A stretch of DNA of 64,000 bases from JAVBKU01 sp031553875 (GCA_031553875.1 JAVBKU010000020.1:62001-126000), one strand, 5' to 3'; positions 8,860-17,057 are shown, counted from the stretch's first letter. Translations and numbers: made by a program. Notes: generated by a model not told the origin, from the letters alone.

Positions 8860-8885
8860 AAACCGCTTAAAATTATTAATGAACA

Positions 8886-9299
8886 ATGGAACTTATACAA
8901 ATCCTCGCACCGTACATTTTTGGAGGTGGAGCCCTGGGAGTACTCCTCTTTTTTGACAGCCGGCGACGTAAGGAGCGCGCCGAAGCCAGGACGGCGGAAC
9001 TCCTTAACGTAGATACTATCCTGAAGCAAAAAGACGGTTATATCGCCGACCTGAAAACGGAGCTGGAAGAGGCAAAGGTTGAAAAGAAAGAGTTGCGGGA
9101 AGAAGCCTCTTTGGCCAGGGAGAACGAGGCAAAAGAACGCGATAAAGTTACGGGTCTATATAAACAGATCAGCGAGAAGAATGTGGAAGAGATAAGGCTT
9201 CGAGAAGAGGTCGTGAAGCTCCAATATTACAGATGTGAGGTCCCTGACTGTAAGCGTCGCACACCACCTCGATTTGAAACAGAAGTAAATGCCGGATAA
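8886..9299 (+). CDS. Membrane-anchored coiled-coil protein, holin-like position
   Basis: A 137-aa protein. Residues 4-23 form a single transmembrane helix, followed by an Arg-rich stop, then a continuous charged coiled coil from about 30 to 115. It ends in a small segment with two Cys (Y-R-C-E-V-P-D-C-K). It stands directly before the endolysin gene (2 nt gap), so a role in lysis, as a holin or spanin partner, is plausible. No multi-helix holin is visible elsewhere in the block. The family is not firmly recognised. Confidence 0.6.
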   Translation: MELIQILAPYIFGGGALGVLLFFDSRRRKERAEARTAELLNVDTILKQKDGYIADLKTELEEAKVEKKELREEASLARENEAKERDKVTGLYKQISEKNVEEIRLREEVVKLQYYRCEVPDCKRRTPPRFETEVNAG

Positions 9300-9301
9300 C
9301 C

Positions 9302-9727
9302 ATGGGAAAGTATTTTACAATCGGCGAGCTGGTAGCCTCAGACACCGCCCGCCAACAGGGGATCGACAACGCCCCGCCACCTGATACAAAGAGGGCGCTC
9401 AGCTGTCTCATAACAAACCTTCTCGATCCTATTAGGGAGTCTTGGGGACGCCCGATAAATGTAAACAGCGGATTCCGATCCCCCACGCTTAACAGGATAG
9501 TCGGCGGCGCGGCCAGTTCCCAGCACGTCAAGGGAGAAGCGGCCGATATAACAGCGGGCGACCAGGCAACAAACAAACAGCTGTTCGACTTGATAGTACG
9601 GATGAACGCCGCCGGGGAGATATCATTCGACCAGCTCATCTGGGAGAAGGGGGATGCGATCGGTCCCCGATGGATCCACATCTCATATAAGGCAACCGGG
9701 AATAGAGGACAAATACTGAAGTTATGA
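9302..9727 (+). CDS. Phage endolysin, peptidase M15 family
   Basis: A 141-aa M15-type peptidase (the VanY/M15_3 group common in Bacteroidetes phages), which cuts peptidoglycan peptide cross-links. The motifs are clear: S-G-F-R-S near residue 60, the zinc motif S-Q-H-V-K-G-E-A-A-D-I near 75-85 and W-I-H-I-S near 125, giving the His-Asp-His zinc set. There is no signal peptide, so export to the wall would need a holin. It overlaps the next gene by 4 nt (ATGA), and that gene encodes a spanin-like lipoprotein, which fits a lysis cassette. Confidence 0.88.
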   Translation: MGKYFTIGELVASDTARQQGIDNAPPPDTKRALSCLITNLLDPIRESWGRPINVNSGFRSPTLNRIVGGAASSQHVKGEAADITAGDQATNKQLFDLIVRMNAAGEISFDQLIWEKGDAIGPRWIHISYKATGNRGQILKL

Positions 9728-10203
9728 AAGGTATCGTGATAATGATCATCGGGGGAGTCCTACTCTCCTCCTGCTGTAGAAAACCGGCAAAGAGCTCCTT
9801 TGAAAAGGATAGCATAAGGGAGGTGATCCGCACCGAATATAAGGAAATCATTCGGGACACGGTTATATATGTTCCACTTCCTATTGAGAGCAAGGAACGT
9901 CTCGGGATCCCCGGGGACTCCTCCCATCTGGAGACATCGCTTGCATCGTCGACGGCGTGGATCAGCCCGGACGGACGGCTTAACCATAGCCTCCAGAACA
10001 AGGAGGCCACCCTGCCGGCTAAGGCCCAGATAAAAGACTCTCACCGCGTGGATACCGTGATCCGTGAACAGACTCACTATGTTCACGACATCGAAATACA
10101 CACAGTAAGGCATATCCCGAAATTCTTCTGGATCTGTTTTGCGATCACTCTACTTTCATGCGGCTATATCGTAATTAAAATAACCCGAATATTCAGACCA
10201 TGA
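9724..10203 (+). CDS. Lipoprotein with C-terminal membrane helix, candidate unimolecular spanin
   Basis: A 159-aa protein. The N terminus has a short signal peptide and lipobox (L-L-S-S-C, Cys16 or 17). A long hydrophilic middle follows with strand/coil character (I-R-T-E-Y-K-E-I-I-R-D-T-V), and residues about 132-153 form a transmembrane helix before a basic end. An outer-membrane lipid anchor at one end and an inner-membrane helix at the other is the layout of one-gene spanins such as T1 gp11. Its position right behind the endolysin supports this. It overlaps both neighbours by 4 nt. The function is inferred from architecture and context. Confidence 0.65.
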   Translation: MKGIVIMIIGGVLLSSCCRKPAKSSFEKDSIREVIRTEYKEIIRDTVIYVPLPIESKERLGIPGDSSHLETSLASSTAWISPDGRLNHSLQNKEATLPAKAQIKDSHRVDTVIREQTHYVHDIEIHTVRHIPKFFWICFAITLLSCGYIVIKITRIFRP

Positions 10204-10583
10204 GCTACGTAATATATCAACACGAACCCTTTGGGATTGCTGGACAAGTAGAATTTACTCCACAGGATCAAAGTCAATCGCTTGACGACTACAATATCGT
10301 CATAATGTTATCGACCACCTCGGCAGGTAAAGTGATAAAATCCTATACCGATACCAGCAAAGGAGGCGTGACTATTACCCGGAGTGCTAATAACGGATTT
10401 CGCGCCAATTTTTCATCCGATGAGACAGCCAAGCTCTGCCCCGGTTCTTTCAATATCGATGCGGCGATGATCCATATCGCTTCCGGTATTCGATCCATAT
10501 CCCAGATGGCTACCAATGTAGAAGTAAAGCCCACCAGGCTAAAAGAAGAAGATCTGACAAATGAAAATAATCCTGCACTTTGA
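10200..10583 (+). CDS. Small phage baseplate/fibre adaptor-like protein
   Basis: A 127-aa beta-rich protein (Y-N-I-V-I-M-L-S-T-T, V-I-K-S-Y-T, G-V-T-I-T-R, F-N-I-D-A-A-M-I-H-I). It looks like a small immunoglobulin-like domain and is similar in size and layout to the upper-baseplate adaptor domains found before receptor-binding fibres. It overlaps the previous gene by 4 nt and the next, a collagen-like fibre, by 23 nt. A similarly sized gene at 11809 also precedes a collagen-like gene, so the pair may be a repeated module. No enzyme motif is present. Confidence 0.5.
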   Translation: MSYVIYQHEPFGIAGQVEFTPQDQSQSLDDYNIVIMLSTTSAGKVIKSYTDTSKGGVTITRSANNGFRANFSSDETAKLCPGSFNIDAAMIHIASGIRSISQMATNVEVKPTRLKEEDLTNENNPAL

Positions 10584-11790
10584 GAAAGACTGTTTACAGC
10601 TGAACGAAGGAATCTCCAGCTGCAACAAGTCAAGCGATATCGCCATAGTTTTCGCCACGAAAGTCGGTATCGACGGCGAACAGGGTCCCCAAGGGGAGCC
10701 CGGAGAACCTGGCCCGCAAGGCGAACAGGGTCCTCAGGGAGAACAAGGCCCTCAGGGAGAACAGGGTCCACAAGGAGAACCTGGCGAACAAGGGCCTCAA
10801 GGGGAACAAGGGCTACAAGGCGAGCAAGGCCCTCAGGGATTAAAGGGGGATAAAGGAGACAAAGGTGATACAGGCCCTGCCGGCGGCCTTAGCACAGTAC
10901 TCGACGGGTTTGAGGTCCCTGAGGATCCCGAGCCTGTAACGTCGGACGATACAGTCCTCTCTGCCCTCGAGAAACTCCAGGGACAGGTAAACGAGATTGA
11001 TAATGGCGGTGCTGTATTAGCCTACGTAGCAGACGACCCAGAAGCTCCTGTAGTTTATCGACAAATAAATAATGATCCTGATAGCTTCAGAGTTACCGTT
11101 ACAAATGGATATAATCCCGCAGATGGTGACTTCTTTTTTAATGACAGCTACTTATTTTATACTTTTGTAGACGGTCACGAATTTTATCTCGATGCAGAAT
11201 CTCTGCGCTACGATTACATGCGGTTTGGTCCAAAAGATAATGTTACTGACTCTTATGATAGTGGCGGGTGGTATCAAGATCAAGGCTTACTTATTCCCGG
11301 AGGTATGAGGGATGGGAGCGCTTTACCCAATAGGATATTATCGTTCTCGCATTCTACTGTTCGTCAAGGAGTGGCCGTATTTACGCCCGGAGATACCAGA
11401 GCGCATGGTATTTTGCCGATGTTTAAGGCGATGAATATCAATACGCCATCAACTACTCCCATTATCTTAAAAGGCGGCGATATGATCAAGGTAAATCTAA
11501 CCGCTACCCGCAATATAGTATTAGATCCTGATGAGGTTACCGAATATGGTCCTATATGGTATCCGGGACAGCTGGCCCGAATAGTTACATTCGGACTATT
11601 TAACCTAAATTTCACTTCCACCAGTGCGGGGGATGAGATATATCAGTTCTTTTATGACGACAATTATTGGACTGTGAACCCCACAGTTAATAATACAGAG
11701 AACGATCAAAGGTGTGTTTACACGATAGAGTGTATAGCTGACTATACCTTCTACATCAATAGGTCTCTTTGCCGTAATCAGGGCATATAA
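10561..11790 (+). CDS. Collagen-like phage tail fibre
   Basis: A 409-aa protein with three parts. A 35-residue N-terminal attachment part comes first. About 24 Gly-X-Y triplets then run from residue 36 to about 107, dominated by G-E-Q, G-P-Q and G-D-K. A beta-rich C-terminal head of about 300 residues follows. Gly-X-Y runs form trimeric collagen-like stalks in many phage fibres, so the head is expected to touch the host surface. The repeat is coded by near-identical 18-nt units, which makes it prone to length change. The start overlaps the adaptor-like gene by 23 nt. Confidence 0.8.
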   Translation: MKIILHFEKDCLQLNEGISSCNKSSDIAIVFATKVGIDGEQGPQGEPGEPGPQGEQGPQGEQGPQGEQGPQGEPGEQGPQGEQGLQGEQGPQGLKGDKGDKGDTGPAGGLSTVLDGFEVPEDPEPVTSDDTVLSALEKLQGQVNEIDNGGAVLAYVADDPEAPVVYRQINNDPDSFRVTVTNGYNPADGDFFFNDSYLFYTFVDGHEFYLDAESLRYDYMRFGPKDNVTDSYDSGGWYQDQGLLIPGGMRDGSALPNRILSFSHSTVRQGVAVFTPGDTRAHGILPMFKAMNINTPSTTPIILKGGDMIKVNLTATRNIVLDPDEVTEYGPIWYPGQLARIVTFGLFNLNFTSTSAGDEIYQFFYDDNYWTVNPTVNNTENDQRCVYTIECIADYTFYINRSLCRNQGI

Positions 11791-11808
11791 CTTTTAATTC
11801 GCAATATA

Positions 11809-12132
11809 ATGATGACTTATCCTGAAGGGACAACTATTAAATTTCTGGTAGAGTTCCCCGGCGGCCTCCCTGATGGAGCAGATTTTTTCGTATCAATCTA
11901 CCAGAATAATAACACGCCTCCTACAGTCAAAAAGAAAGAGGACATGACCCCACAAGGGGCTGGTTATTTGTGCGTAATCCCCGAGGGTCTTCCTCAGGGG
12001 ACATATTATTCCGAGGTTTTAATAAAGGAGAAAGACGGAGATAATTATGTCCTTATGGATGAAGATGAATGTTCGCCTAAACAAGAGCCCTCGTTCTTTG
12101 TCCCTGCATCAAAATCTAAAGATCTACTGTAA
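11809..12132 (+). CDS. Second small fibre adaptor-like protein
   Basis: A 107-aa beta-rich protein (I-K-F-L-V-E-F-P-G, F-F-V-S-I-Y-Q-N, Y-Y-S-E-V-L-I-K-E-K) that looks like a single beta-sandwich domain. ATG codons at 11809 and 11812 are both possible starts. The stop overlaps the start of the next collagen-like gene by one base (TAATG). In position and size it mirrors the gene at 10200, although direct similarity is not obvious by eye. The function is inferred from this arrangement. Confidence 0.5.
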   Translation: MMTYPEGTTIKFLVEFPGGLPDGADFFVSIYQNNNTPPTVKKKEDMTPQGAGYLCVIPEGLPQGTYYSEVLIKEKDGDNYVLMDEDECSPKQEPSFFVPASKSKDLL

Positions 12133-12509
12133 TGAAACGGGTTATTATAACATTTCTACACCCTTATACTTTCGATGCAAAGACGGGTAAGAGCGTGATC
12201 CTTAAACTCGGCCAAGGAGAAGACGGCAAAGACGGTGCCGATGGTAAGGATGCCTCTGTGACCAACAAGCCCTACTCCCTCTCTGCTGCTGGGTGGGTGT
12301 ATGAGGCTGGGTACTACAAGTACACGATTACAGACCCGGAGATCGTGGACGGCGCGTATGTTCCCGTAACCCTCGCTAACGATACCCTCGCCGTGGCCGT
12401 GGATGCCGACATACAACCGTCCCCGGAGTTTGGAGAGGGCTTTATGAAGATATTTGCCATAAATAGGCCGAACGGAGATATTAATGTGAATTATACAGTC
12501 ATAACATGA
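12132..12509 (+). CDS. Short collagen-like phage fibre protein
   Basis: A 125-aa protein. It begins with a strand (M-K-R-V-I-I-T-F), then has a short collagen-like run (G-Q-G-E-D-G-K-D-G-A-D-G-K-D-A) near residues 35-49, then a beta-rich C-terminal domain of about 75 residues. It is a miniature version of the fibre at 10561, with about five triplets instead of twenty-four. It overlaps the next gene by 4 nt. Likely a fibre segment that supports the adhesin encoded next. Confidence 0.6.
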   Translation: MKRVIITFLHPYTFDAKTGKSVILKLGQGEDGKDGADGKDASVTNKPYSLSAAGWVYEAGYYKYTITDPEIVDGAYVPVTLANDTLAVAVDADIQPSPEFGEGFMKIFAINRPNGDINVNYTVIT

Positions 12510-13660
12510 TAAATGGCAGTATCATAGGAACGAGGCGAAATACCGACAAGTGGGTACGTTCTGCCGATTGGGCGTGGATTGAGGATTGGTATAATTCCTA
12601 TACTCCTCCGGTTGGGTATGTTAAAAGAGGATTTTACCTGTTAATAAACAAAAACAGGACTGAAATGTTGAGCAGTTATGTTTGGACAGGTAATAATACA
12701 ACGATATACATAACCTCTGATGGAGCAACGGTTGCCCAAAATGCTTATCATACATGGGATGCCTCCTTTGATAGACCTTGTTCGAGGGGCTATGGAATGA
12801 GAGGCGTTATAGTTTGTGCTACTACAATAAATCAGGCGCTCGTTGTTGGGCCTCCTAATGGCTGTCCGCTTCTATGGATTAAGTATAATGGAGTTTTGGG
12901 TAATTCTGTAAGTATCCAATTTCAAACTAATCTTGAATGCATCGACTTTGGAGAAGTTACCAACAGTCCGGGTATTTATATTCGAAACAGCAATGTGAGT
13001 ATCCAGAAAATTGTTCCTCCGCCGAACCAAACAGGAACTGACTCTACGGGGTTTTTGGGGGCGGCAAATATGTATGATTTTACATGGCCAAAGCTGCTCA
13101 CATACGCTACAGGGGGTTATACTTCGGTATTTGATGGAGATATGAAGCTACCATTCGATAAGGCAAATATTGTTTTTACTTCCGGAGAAATAGGCAATAG
13201 ATTTTTTTATCAATGTAGGCTTTTTGATAGGCAGGATATAATGGATACCGCTACTGAAATACGAAGTCAAACACTTCAAGATACGGGTTTTGCCAAATTG
13301 TCTTTACCAAATGTGCGAGTCGTATACAATCAATCAATCAGTGGGCTGAAACTGAATTGGTTATCCTTCGGCCCAAACTATGAAATATATAGCGCATCAG
13401 GCCCTGCCGTCCTGTTCGATATTCCTACACTAACATGCTTTGAAATAGCGCAAGGGTGGATACCCAACGCCAATATGCCTATGCAGAGGTTTCTTGGTTG
13501 GACTCCCGATAACTTCATGACCTATTTCGCTAATAGATTAGGAAAGAATACTACAGGGGTGGAGATTATAATTACTATTCCCACTGTATTGTATAATCAA
13601 CTTACTTCCGACGAGCGGCAGATAATTATAGACAAGGGATATACATTAGCAAGCGCATAA
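12506..13660 (+). CDS. Adhesin-like phage tail fibre protein
   Basis: A 384-aa protein rich in Asn, Thr, Tyr and Trp, with repeated beta segments. The last 40 residues (V-E-I-I-I-T-I-P-T-V-L-Y-N-Q-L, then D-K-G-Y-T-L-A) match the way BspA-type leucine-rich-repeat and fibre proteins of Bacteroidetes often end. It lies at the end of the fibre region, where the receptor-binding protein is usually coded, so it is the best candidate for host recognition. No catalytic motif is seen. Codon use is AT-rich like the rest of the phage. Confidence 0.6.
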   Translation: MINGSIIGTRRNTDKWVRSADWAWIEDWYNSYTPPVGYVKRGFYLLINKNRTEMLSSYVWTGNNTTIYITSDGATVAQNAYHTWDASFDRPCSRGYGMRGVIVCATTINQALVVGPPNGCPLLWIKYNGVLGNSVSIQFQTNLECIDFGEVTNSPGIYIRNSNVSIQKIVPPPNQTGTDSTGFLGAANMYDFTWPKLLTYATGGYTSVFDGDMKLPFDKANIVFTSGEIGNRFFYQCRLFDRQDIMDTATEIRSQTLQDTGFAKLSLPNVRVVYNQSISGLKLNWLSFGPNYEIYSASGPAVLFDIPTLTCFEIAQGWIPNANMPMQRFLGWTPDNFMTYFANRLGKNTTGVEIIITIPTVLYNQLTSDERQIIIDKGYTLASA

Positions 13661-13661
13661 T

Positions 13662-13913
13662 ATGAAAATAACAACAGTAATAATCCCATGTAAACGAATA
13701 GAGCTATCAGTAGAATCGGGCTACTATATCACCTCGTGGCAAGAGGGCGACCCTACCTATACGGGGTACGATAACCTTTGCCGAGCCATAGGCACAGATA
13801 TTTCCATGTATTACCTAATCACTGCCGAGGAACACGAGCGTCTTAAGGAACTGTATGGAGAAAAGCTGGACGCTCCAGAACAGCCCACAGAATCGGCGCA
13901 ACCGGAAGTCTAA
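13662..13913 (+). CDS. Small tail-end protein of unknown function
   Basis: An 83-aa protein starting one base after the adhesin stop. It has a beta-rich N-terminal half (I-T-T-V-I-I-P-C, I-E-L-S-V) and a helical part (E-E-H-E-R-L-K-E-L-Y), ending in a Pro/Glu-rich tail. No family is recognised. Its place behind the fibre protein suggests a fibre chaperone or assembly factor. It is the last phage gene before the tRNA genes. Confidence 0.5.
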   Translation: MKITTVIIPCKRIELSVESGYYITSWQEGDPTYTGYDNLCRAIGTDISMYYLITAEEHERLKELYGEKLDAPEQPTESAQPEV

Positions 13914-14024
13914 TTTTGCTTTTTTGCAAATTCAACCCTCAAGTGTATTCCCCTTTTTATTCCCCTTTGGAGGTTATAAAAAACATAACGCGCTGATAAT
14001 CAAATAATTATCAGCGCGTTACTG
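13914..14024. other. Phage-tRNA junction with direct repeat and strong hairpin
   Basis: This gene-free stretch holds the direct repeat ATTCCCCTTT at 13947-13956 and 13959-13968. It also has a perfect 14-bp inverted repeat, AACGCGCTGATAAT (13987-14000) with ATTATCAGCGCGTT (14007-14020), around a six-base loop. Read on the minus strand, the hairpin stands just behind tRNA-Leu and is soon followed by a T-run, so it can terminate the tRNA transcript. The stretch is a likely phage attachment junction because phage genes end on one side and a tRNA 3' end begins on the other. The att core itself cannot be fixed without the other end. Confidence 0.5.
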
Positions 14025-14108
14025 TGCCCGGAACAGGAGTCGAACCTGCACGTTGTTACCAACACTCGCCCCTGAAACGAGCGCGTCTACCAATTCCGCC
14101 ATCCGGGC
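14025..14108 (-). tRNA. tRNA-Leu (anticodon CAG)
   Basis: Read on the minus strand, the acceptor arms GCCCGGA and TCCGGGC pair exactly. The D arm has the leucine form G-G-C-G-G-A-A-T-T-G-G-T. The anticodon loop is TTCAGGG, giving CAG. A long variable arm is present, and the T loop is GGTTCGACTCC. The 84-nt length fits a class II tRNA. The gene does not encode CCA (CAGT follows), unlike its neighbour. The 3' end faces the phage. Confidence 0.95.
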
Positions 14109-14179
14109 GATGAGAGAACAATAGTAAACCTTTAAAAACATACGGCTCCGGAGCGTTGGTCGCTCCCAAGCCGATAATT

Positions 14180-14266
14180 TGGTGCCCAGGACAAGAGTCG
14201 AACTTGCACGTCGTAACCGACACTACCCCCTCAAAGTAGCGTGTATACCAATTTCACCACCTGGGC
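14180..14266 (-). tRNA. tRNA-Leu (anticodon GAG)
   Basis: On the minus strand the acceptor stem GCCCAGG/CCTGGGC is perfect. The D arm has the leucine-type sequence, and the anticodon loop TTGAGGG gives GAG. A long variable arm is present, and the T loop contains GTTCGACTC. CCA is encoded at the 3' end (14180-14182). It lies 71 nt upstream of tRNA-Leu(CAG) on the same strand, so both probably share one transcript from the promoter at 14421-14452. Confidence 0.95.
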
Positions 14267-14696
14267 CTAAGAAAAAATATATGTTGTAACGGAATTTGAA
14301 GTTCGGAAGGGAGAATTTCAAAGGAAAGACGGAGTTTGAGACCCTCAGGATCTCATCCTGCCGTGTTTTCCTTCTACTAACCTAAAACTACTAACCTAAA
14401 ATGAACCTAAAACTTCGTTGCAAATATAAGGCGAATATTTCAAACCTCCAAATTTATTAAATAATTTTAATAACTATTTAGCTTTGGAGAACCTCTTGCC
14501 GTTTTTTCAAACAGCTCTGCAAAGGTAAGCAAAATAGATAAACTACAAAATATTTGTATTTATTTTTGCTCCCGGCCGCCTGCTGCCGCAATATCTAAAC
14601 GATAGAGCTATAATAGCCTATCTTAGAATATTAAGCCGGCCCCTGTGGAGGCCGGCCTCATGATTATCTGTACGTGGCCCTCTAACGCGCCGCGGG
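14267..14696. other. Gene-free leader between topA and the tRNA genes
   Basis: About 430 bp without a gene. It holds the promoter for the tRNAs (14421-14452), several copies of the short motif ACCTAAAA (around 14380-14412) and AT-rich sequence up to the end of topA. No further RNA gene or reading frame is visible. Confidence 0.6.
14421..14452 (-). promoter_or_regulatory. Promoter of the tRNA-Leu pair
   Basis: On the minus strand TTTG (14452-14449) is followed after 20 nt by TATATTTG (14428-14421), a perfect match to the Bacteroidetes TTTG / TAnnTTTG pair. Transcription would begin near 14415 and run into tRNA-Leu(GAG) at 14266 with a leader of about 150 nt. Confidence 0.65.
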
Positions 14697-16994
14697 CTAC
14701 TTCTTAGGGGCGGCCTTGATGATCTCCATGCACTCGGCGAAGGAGAGCTCTTCGGGAGTCTTGCCCTTGGGGATACGGTAGTTCTTGCCCTTGTAGGCGA
14801 TATACTTGCCGTAGCGGCCCAGGAGAATCTGCAGATCGGCGTCCTCGGTGAATACCTTCACGGGCTCCTTGCCCTTAGCATCTTTCTCGCTCTTGGCCTT
14901 GACTATCTCCATGGCGCGGGTAAGCTCGATGGTGTAAGGGTCCTCGCCCCTGGGGAGAGAGGTGAATTTGCCGTCGTAGCGCACATAAGGCCCGAAACGG
15001 CCCACGCCTATGACCACCTCCTTGCCGTCCTGCTCTCCGAGGGTACGGGGCAGGGCGAAAAGGCCGAGGGCTTCGTCGAGGGTTATCGACGAGATGAGCT
15101 GGCCCTTCTTCATGCTGGCGAAGCGGGGTTTTTCCTCGGTGTCGCTCTCCCCGATCTGGATCATGGGGCCGAAGCGGCCTATTTTGGCGTATACCTCCTT
15201 GCCGCTTTTCGGGTCTGTGCCCAGGTGTTTAACGGGATTACTCTTCACGGGAGTGGCCTCCATGGCCTGCTCCACGCTACCGTGGAACCCTTTGTAGAAG
15301 GCGTCTATCATCTTCTCCCACGCCTTATTCCCCTCAGCTATCTCGTCGAATTCCTTCTCCACGCTGGCGGTGAAGTTGTAGTCGAGAATATCGGGGAACT
15401 GCCCGGCAAGGTAGTCGTTGACGATCATGCCTATATCGGTGGGGAACAGCTTGCCCTTCTCCTTGCCGACGGTTTCGCTCAGGGCTTTGCGGGCGAGCTT
15501 GCCCTCGGGAGAAAGGGTTATCTGGTCGTAGGCGCGTTTTACGCCCTCTTTATTCTCTTTCACCACATAGCCGCGATTTATAATGGTCGATATGGTGGGC
15601 GCATAGGTCGACGGGCGGCCTATGCCCAGCTCTTCGAGGCGGCGCACGAGGGCCGCTTCGCTATAGCGCGCGGGACTCTGGGAGAACCTCTGCGTGGCCA
15701 CGAGGTCGCCTGCCGAGGGCTTGTCGCCCACATTCATAAGAGGCAATATGGCTGATTCTCCCTCGCCGTTATCGTCGTCGGCCGACTCGCTGTACAGGCG
15801 CATGAAGCCGTCGAAGCGCACCACTTCGCCCAGGGCCACGAACATCTCCTTGCGGCCGCTGATCTCTATATCCACGGTGGTCTTCTCGGTCTCCGCCGTA
15901 GCCATCTGCGAGGCCACGGTACGCTTCCAGATAAGCTCGTAGAGCCTCTTTTCCTGGGGTGTGCCCTCGACGCTCTGCCTGTCCATATATGACGGGCGGA
16001 TGGCTTCGTGGGCCTCCTGGGCGCCTTTAGATTTGGTCTTGTAATTGCGCACCTCGGAATATTTCTCGCCGAAGAGGGATATGATGGCCGCCTTGGCGCC
16101 CGCTATGGCCTGCCCGGAGAGGTTGACCGAGTCGGTACGCATATATGTGATATAACCGCTTTCGTAGAGCCTCTGGGCCACCGACATGGTCTGGCTCACG
16201 GACATGCCCAACTTGCGGCCTGCCTCCTGCTGGAGGGTGGAGGTGGTGAAAGGAGCGGCGGGAGAGCGCTTCGAGGGCTTCTGCTCCACCGACACCACCT
16301 TATACTGCGCGCCCTTGCACGCTTCGAGGAAGGCGATGACCTCGTCCTCCTTTTCGAAACGCTTGTTGAGTTCGGCCTTGAACGTCTTACCCGAGGGTAA
16401 TGAAAACTCGGCCGTGATCCTGTAGTACGCCTTCTGTTCGAATGCCTGTATCTCCCTCTCGCGTTCCACTATAAGGCGTACGGCGACGCTCTGCACCCTG
16501 CCCGCCGAGAGCGACGGACGCACCTTGCGCCACAGCACAGGCGAGAGCTCGAAGCCCACGAGGCGGTCGAGGATCCTGCGCGCCTGCTGGGCGTTGACAA
16601 GGTCCATATTTATGGTGCGGGGATTCTTTACGGCGTTTAAGATAGCGTCCTTGGTGATCTCATGGAACACGATGCGCTTGGTGGTCGAGGCGTCGAGGCC
16701 CAATACCTGCGTCAGGTGCCAGGAGATGGCCTCCCCCTCGCGGTCCTCATCGGAGGCGAGCCACACGTTCTTGGCCTCGCGGGCAAGCTTGCCAAGCTCC
16801 GATACAAGCTTCTTCTTGTCATCGGCCACCTCGTAGTTGGGCTTGAAGCCATTCTTGATATCTATACCCAACTCCTTTTTGGAGAGATCGCGGATATGCC
16901 CGAAGCTCGATTTCACGATGAAATCCTTGCCCAGGAATTTTTCTATGGTTTTGGCCTTGGCCGGCGACTCGACGATAACTAAATTATCCTGCAT
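14697..16994 (-). CDS. topA: DNA topoisomerase I
   Basis: A 765-aa type IA topoisomerase that relaxes negative supercoils through a Tyr-DNA link. The N-terminal TOPRIM domain shows V-E-S-P-A-K-A and D-E-D-R-E-G-E-A-I-S-W. The active-site region holds the usual Y-I-T-Y-M-R-T-D-S near residue 285. The C-terminal part carries three short repeats of the K-x-G-R-F-G-P / G-R-Y-G-K type in place of the classic zinc ribbons, as is usual in Bacteroidetes. The length fits this group. It is followed by the tRNA promoter region and preceded by the terminator of the DUF4270 gene, so it is probably transcribed alone. Confidence 0.97.
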   Translation of the reverse strand: MQDNLVIVESPAKAKTIEKFLGKDFIVKSSFGHIRDLSKKELGIDIKNGFKPNYEVADDKKKLVSELGKLAREAKNVWLASDEDREGEAISWHLTQVLGLDASTTKRIVFHEITKDAILNAVKNPRTINMDLVNAQQARRILDRLVGFELSPVLWRKVRPSLSAGRVQSVAVRLIVEREREIQAFEQKAYYRITAEFSLPSGKTFKAELNKRFEKEDEVIAFLEACKGAQYKVVSVEQKPSKRSPAAPFTTSTLQQEAGRKLGMSVSQTMSVAQRLYESGYITYMRTDSVNLSGQAIAGAKAAIISLFGEKYSEVRNYKTKSKGAQEAHEAIRPSYMDRQSVEGTPQEKRLYELIWKRTVASQMATAETEKTTVDIEISGRKEMFVALGEVVRFDGFMRLYSESADDDNGEGESAILPLMNVGDKPSAGDLVATQRFSQSPARYSEAALVRRLEELGIGRPSTYAPTISTIINRGYVVKENKEGVKRAYDQITLSPEGKLARKALSETVGKEKGKLFPTDIGMIVNDYLAGQFPDILDYNFTASVEKEFDEIAEGNKAWEKMIDAFYKGFHGSVEQAMEATPVKSNPVKHLGTDPKSGKEVYAKIGRFGPMIQIGESDTEEKPRFASMKKGQLISSITLDEALGLFALPRTLGEQDGKEVVIGVGRFGPYVRYDGKFTSLPRGEDPYTIELTRAMEIVKAKSEKDAKGKEPVKVFTEDADLQILLGRYGKYIAYKGKNYRIPKGKTPEELSFAECMEIIKAAPKK

Positions 16995-17014
16995 AACTGT
17001 GAAGATACATTTAT

Positions 17015-17045
17015 GAAAAACAAAACCTAAAGGGTCGCTTTAGGT
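17015..17045 (-). terminator. Terminator behind the DUF4270 gene
   Basis: ACCTAAAG (17025-17032) pairs with CTTTAGGT (17038-17045) around GGTCG. Read on the minus strand, the stem is followed by TTTTGTTTTT (17025-17016). It lies between the stop of the DUF4270 gene and the start of topA on the same strand. Confidence 0.75.
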
Positions 17046-17057
17046 CTTGAGGGTTTT

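Noticed and set aside
10561..13660. Diversity-generating retroelement variable region in the tail fibres
   Set aside because: No reverse transcriptase, no template repeat and no adenine-biased near-copy of the fibre 3' ends was found in the window.
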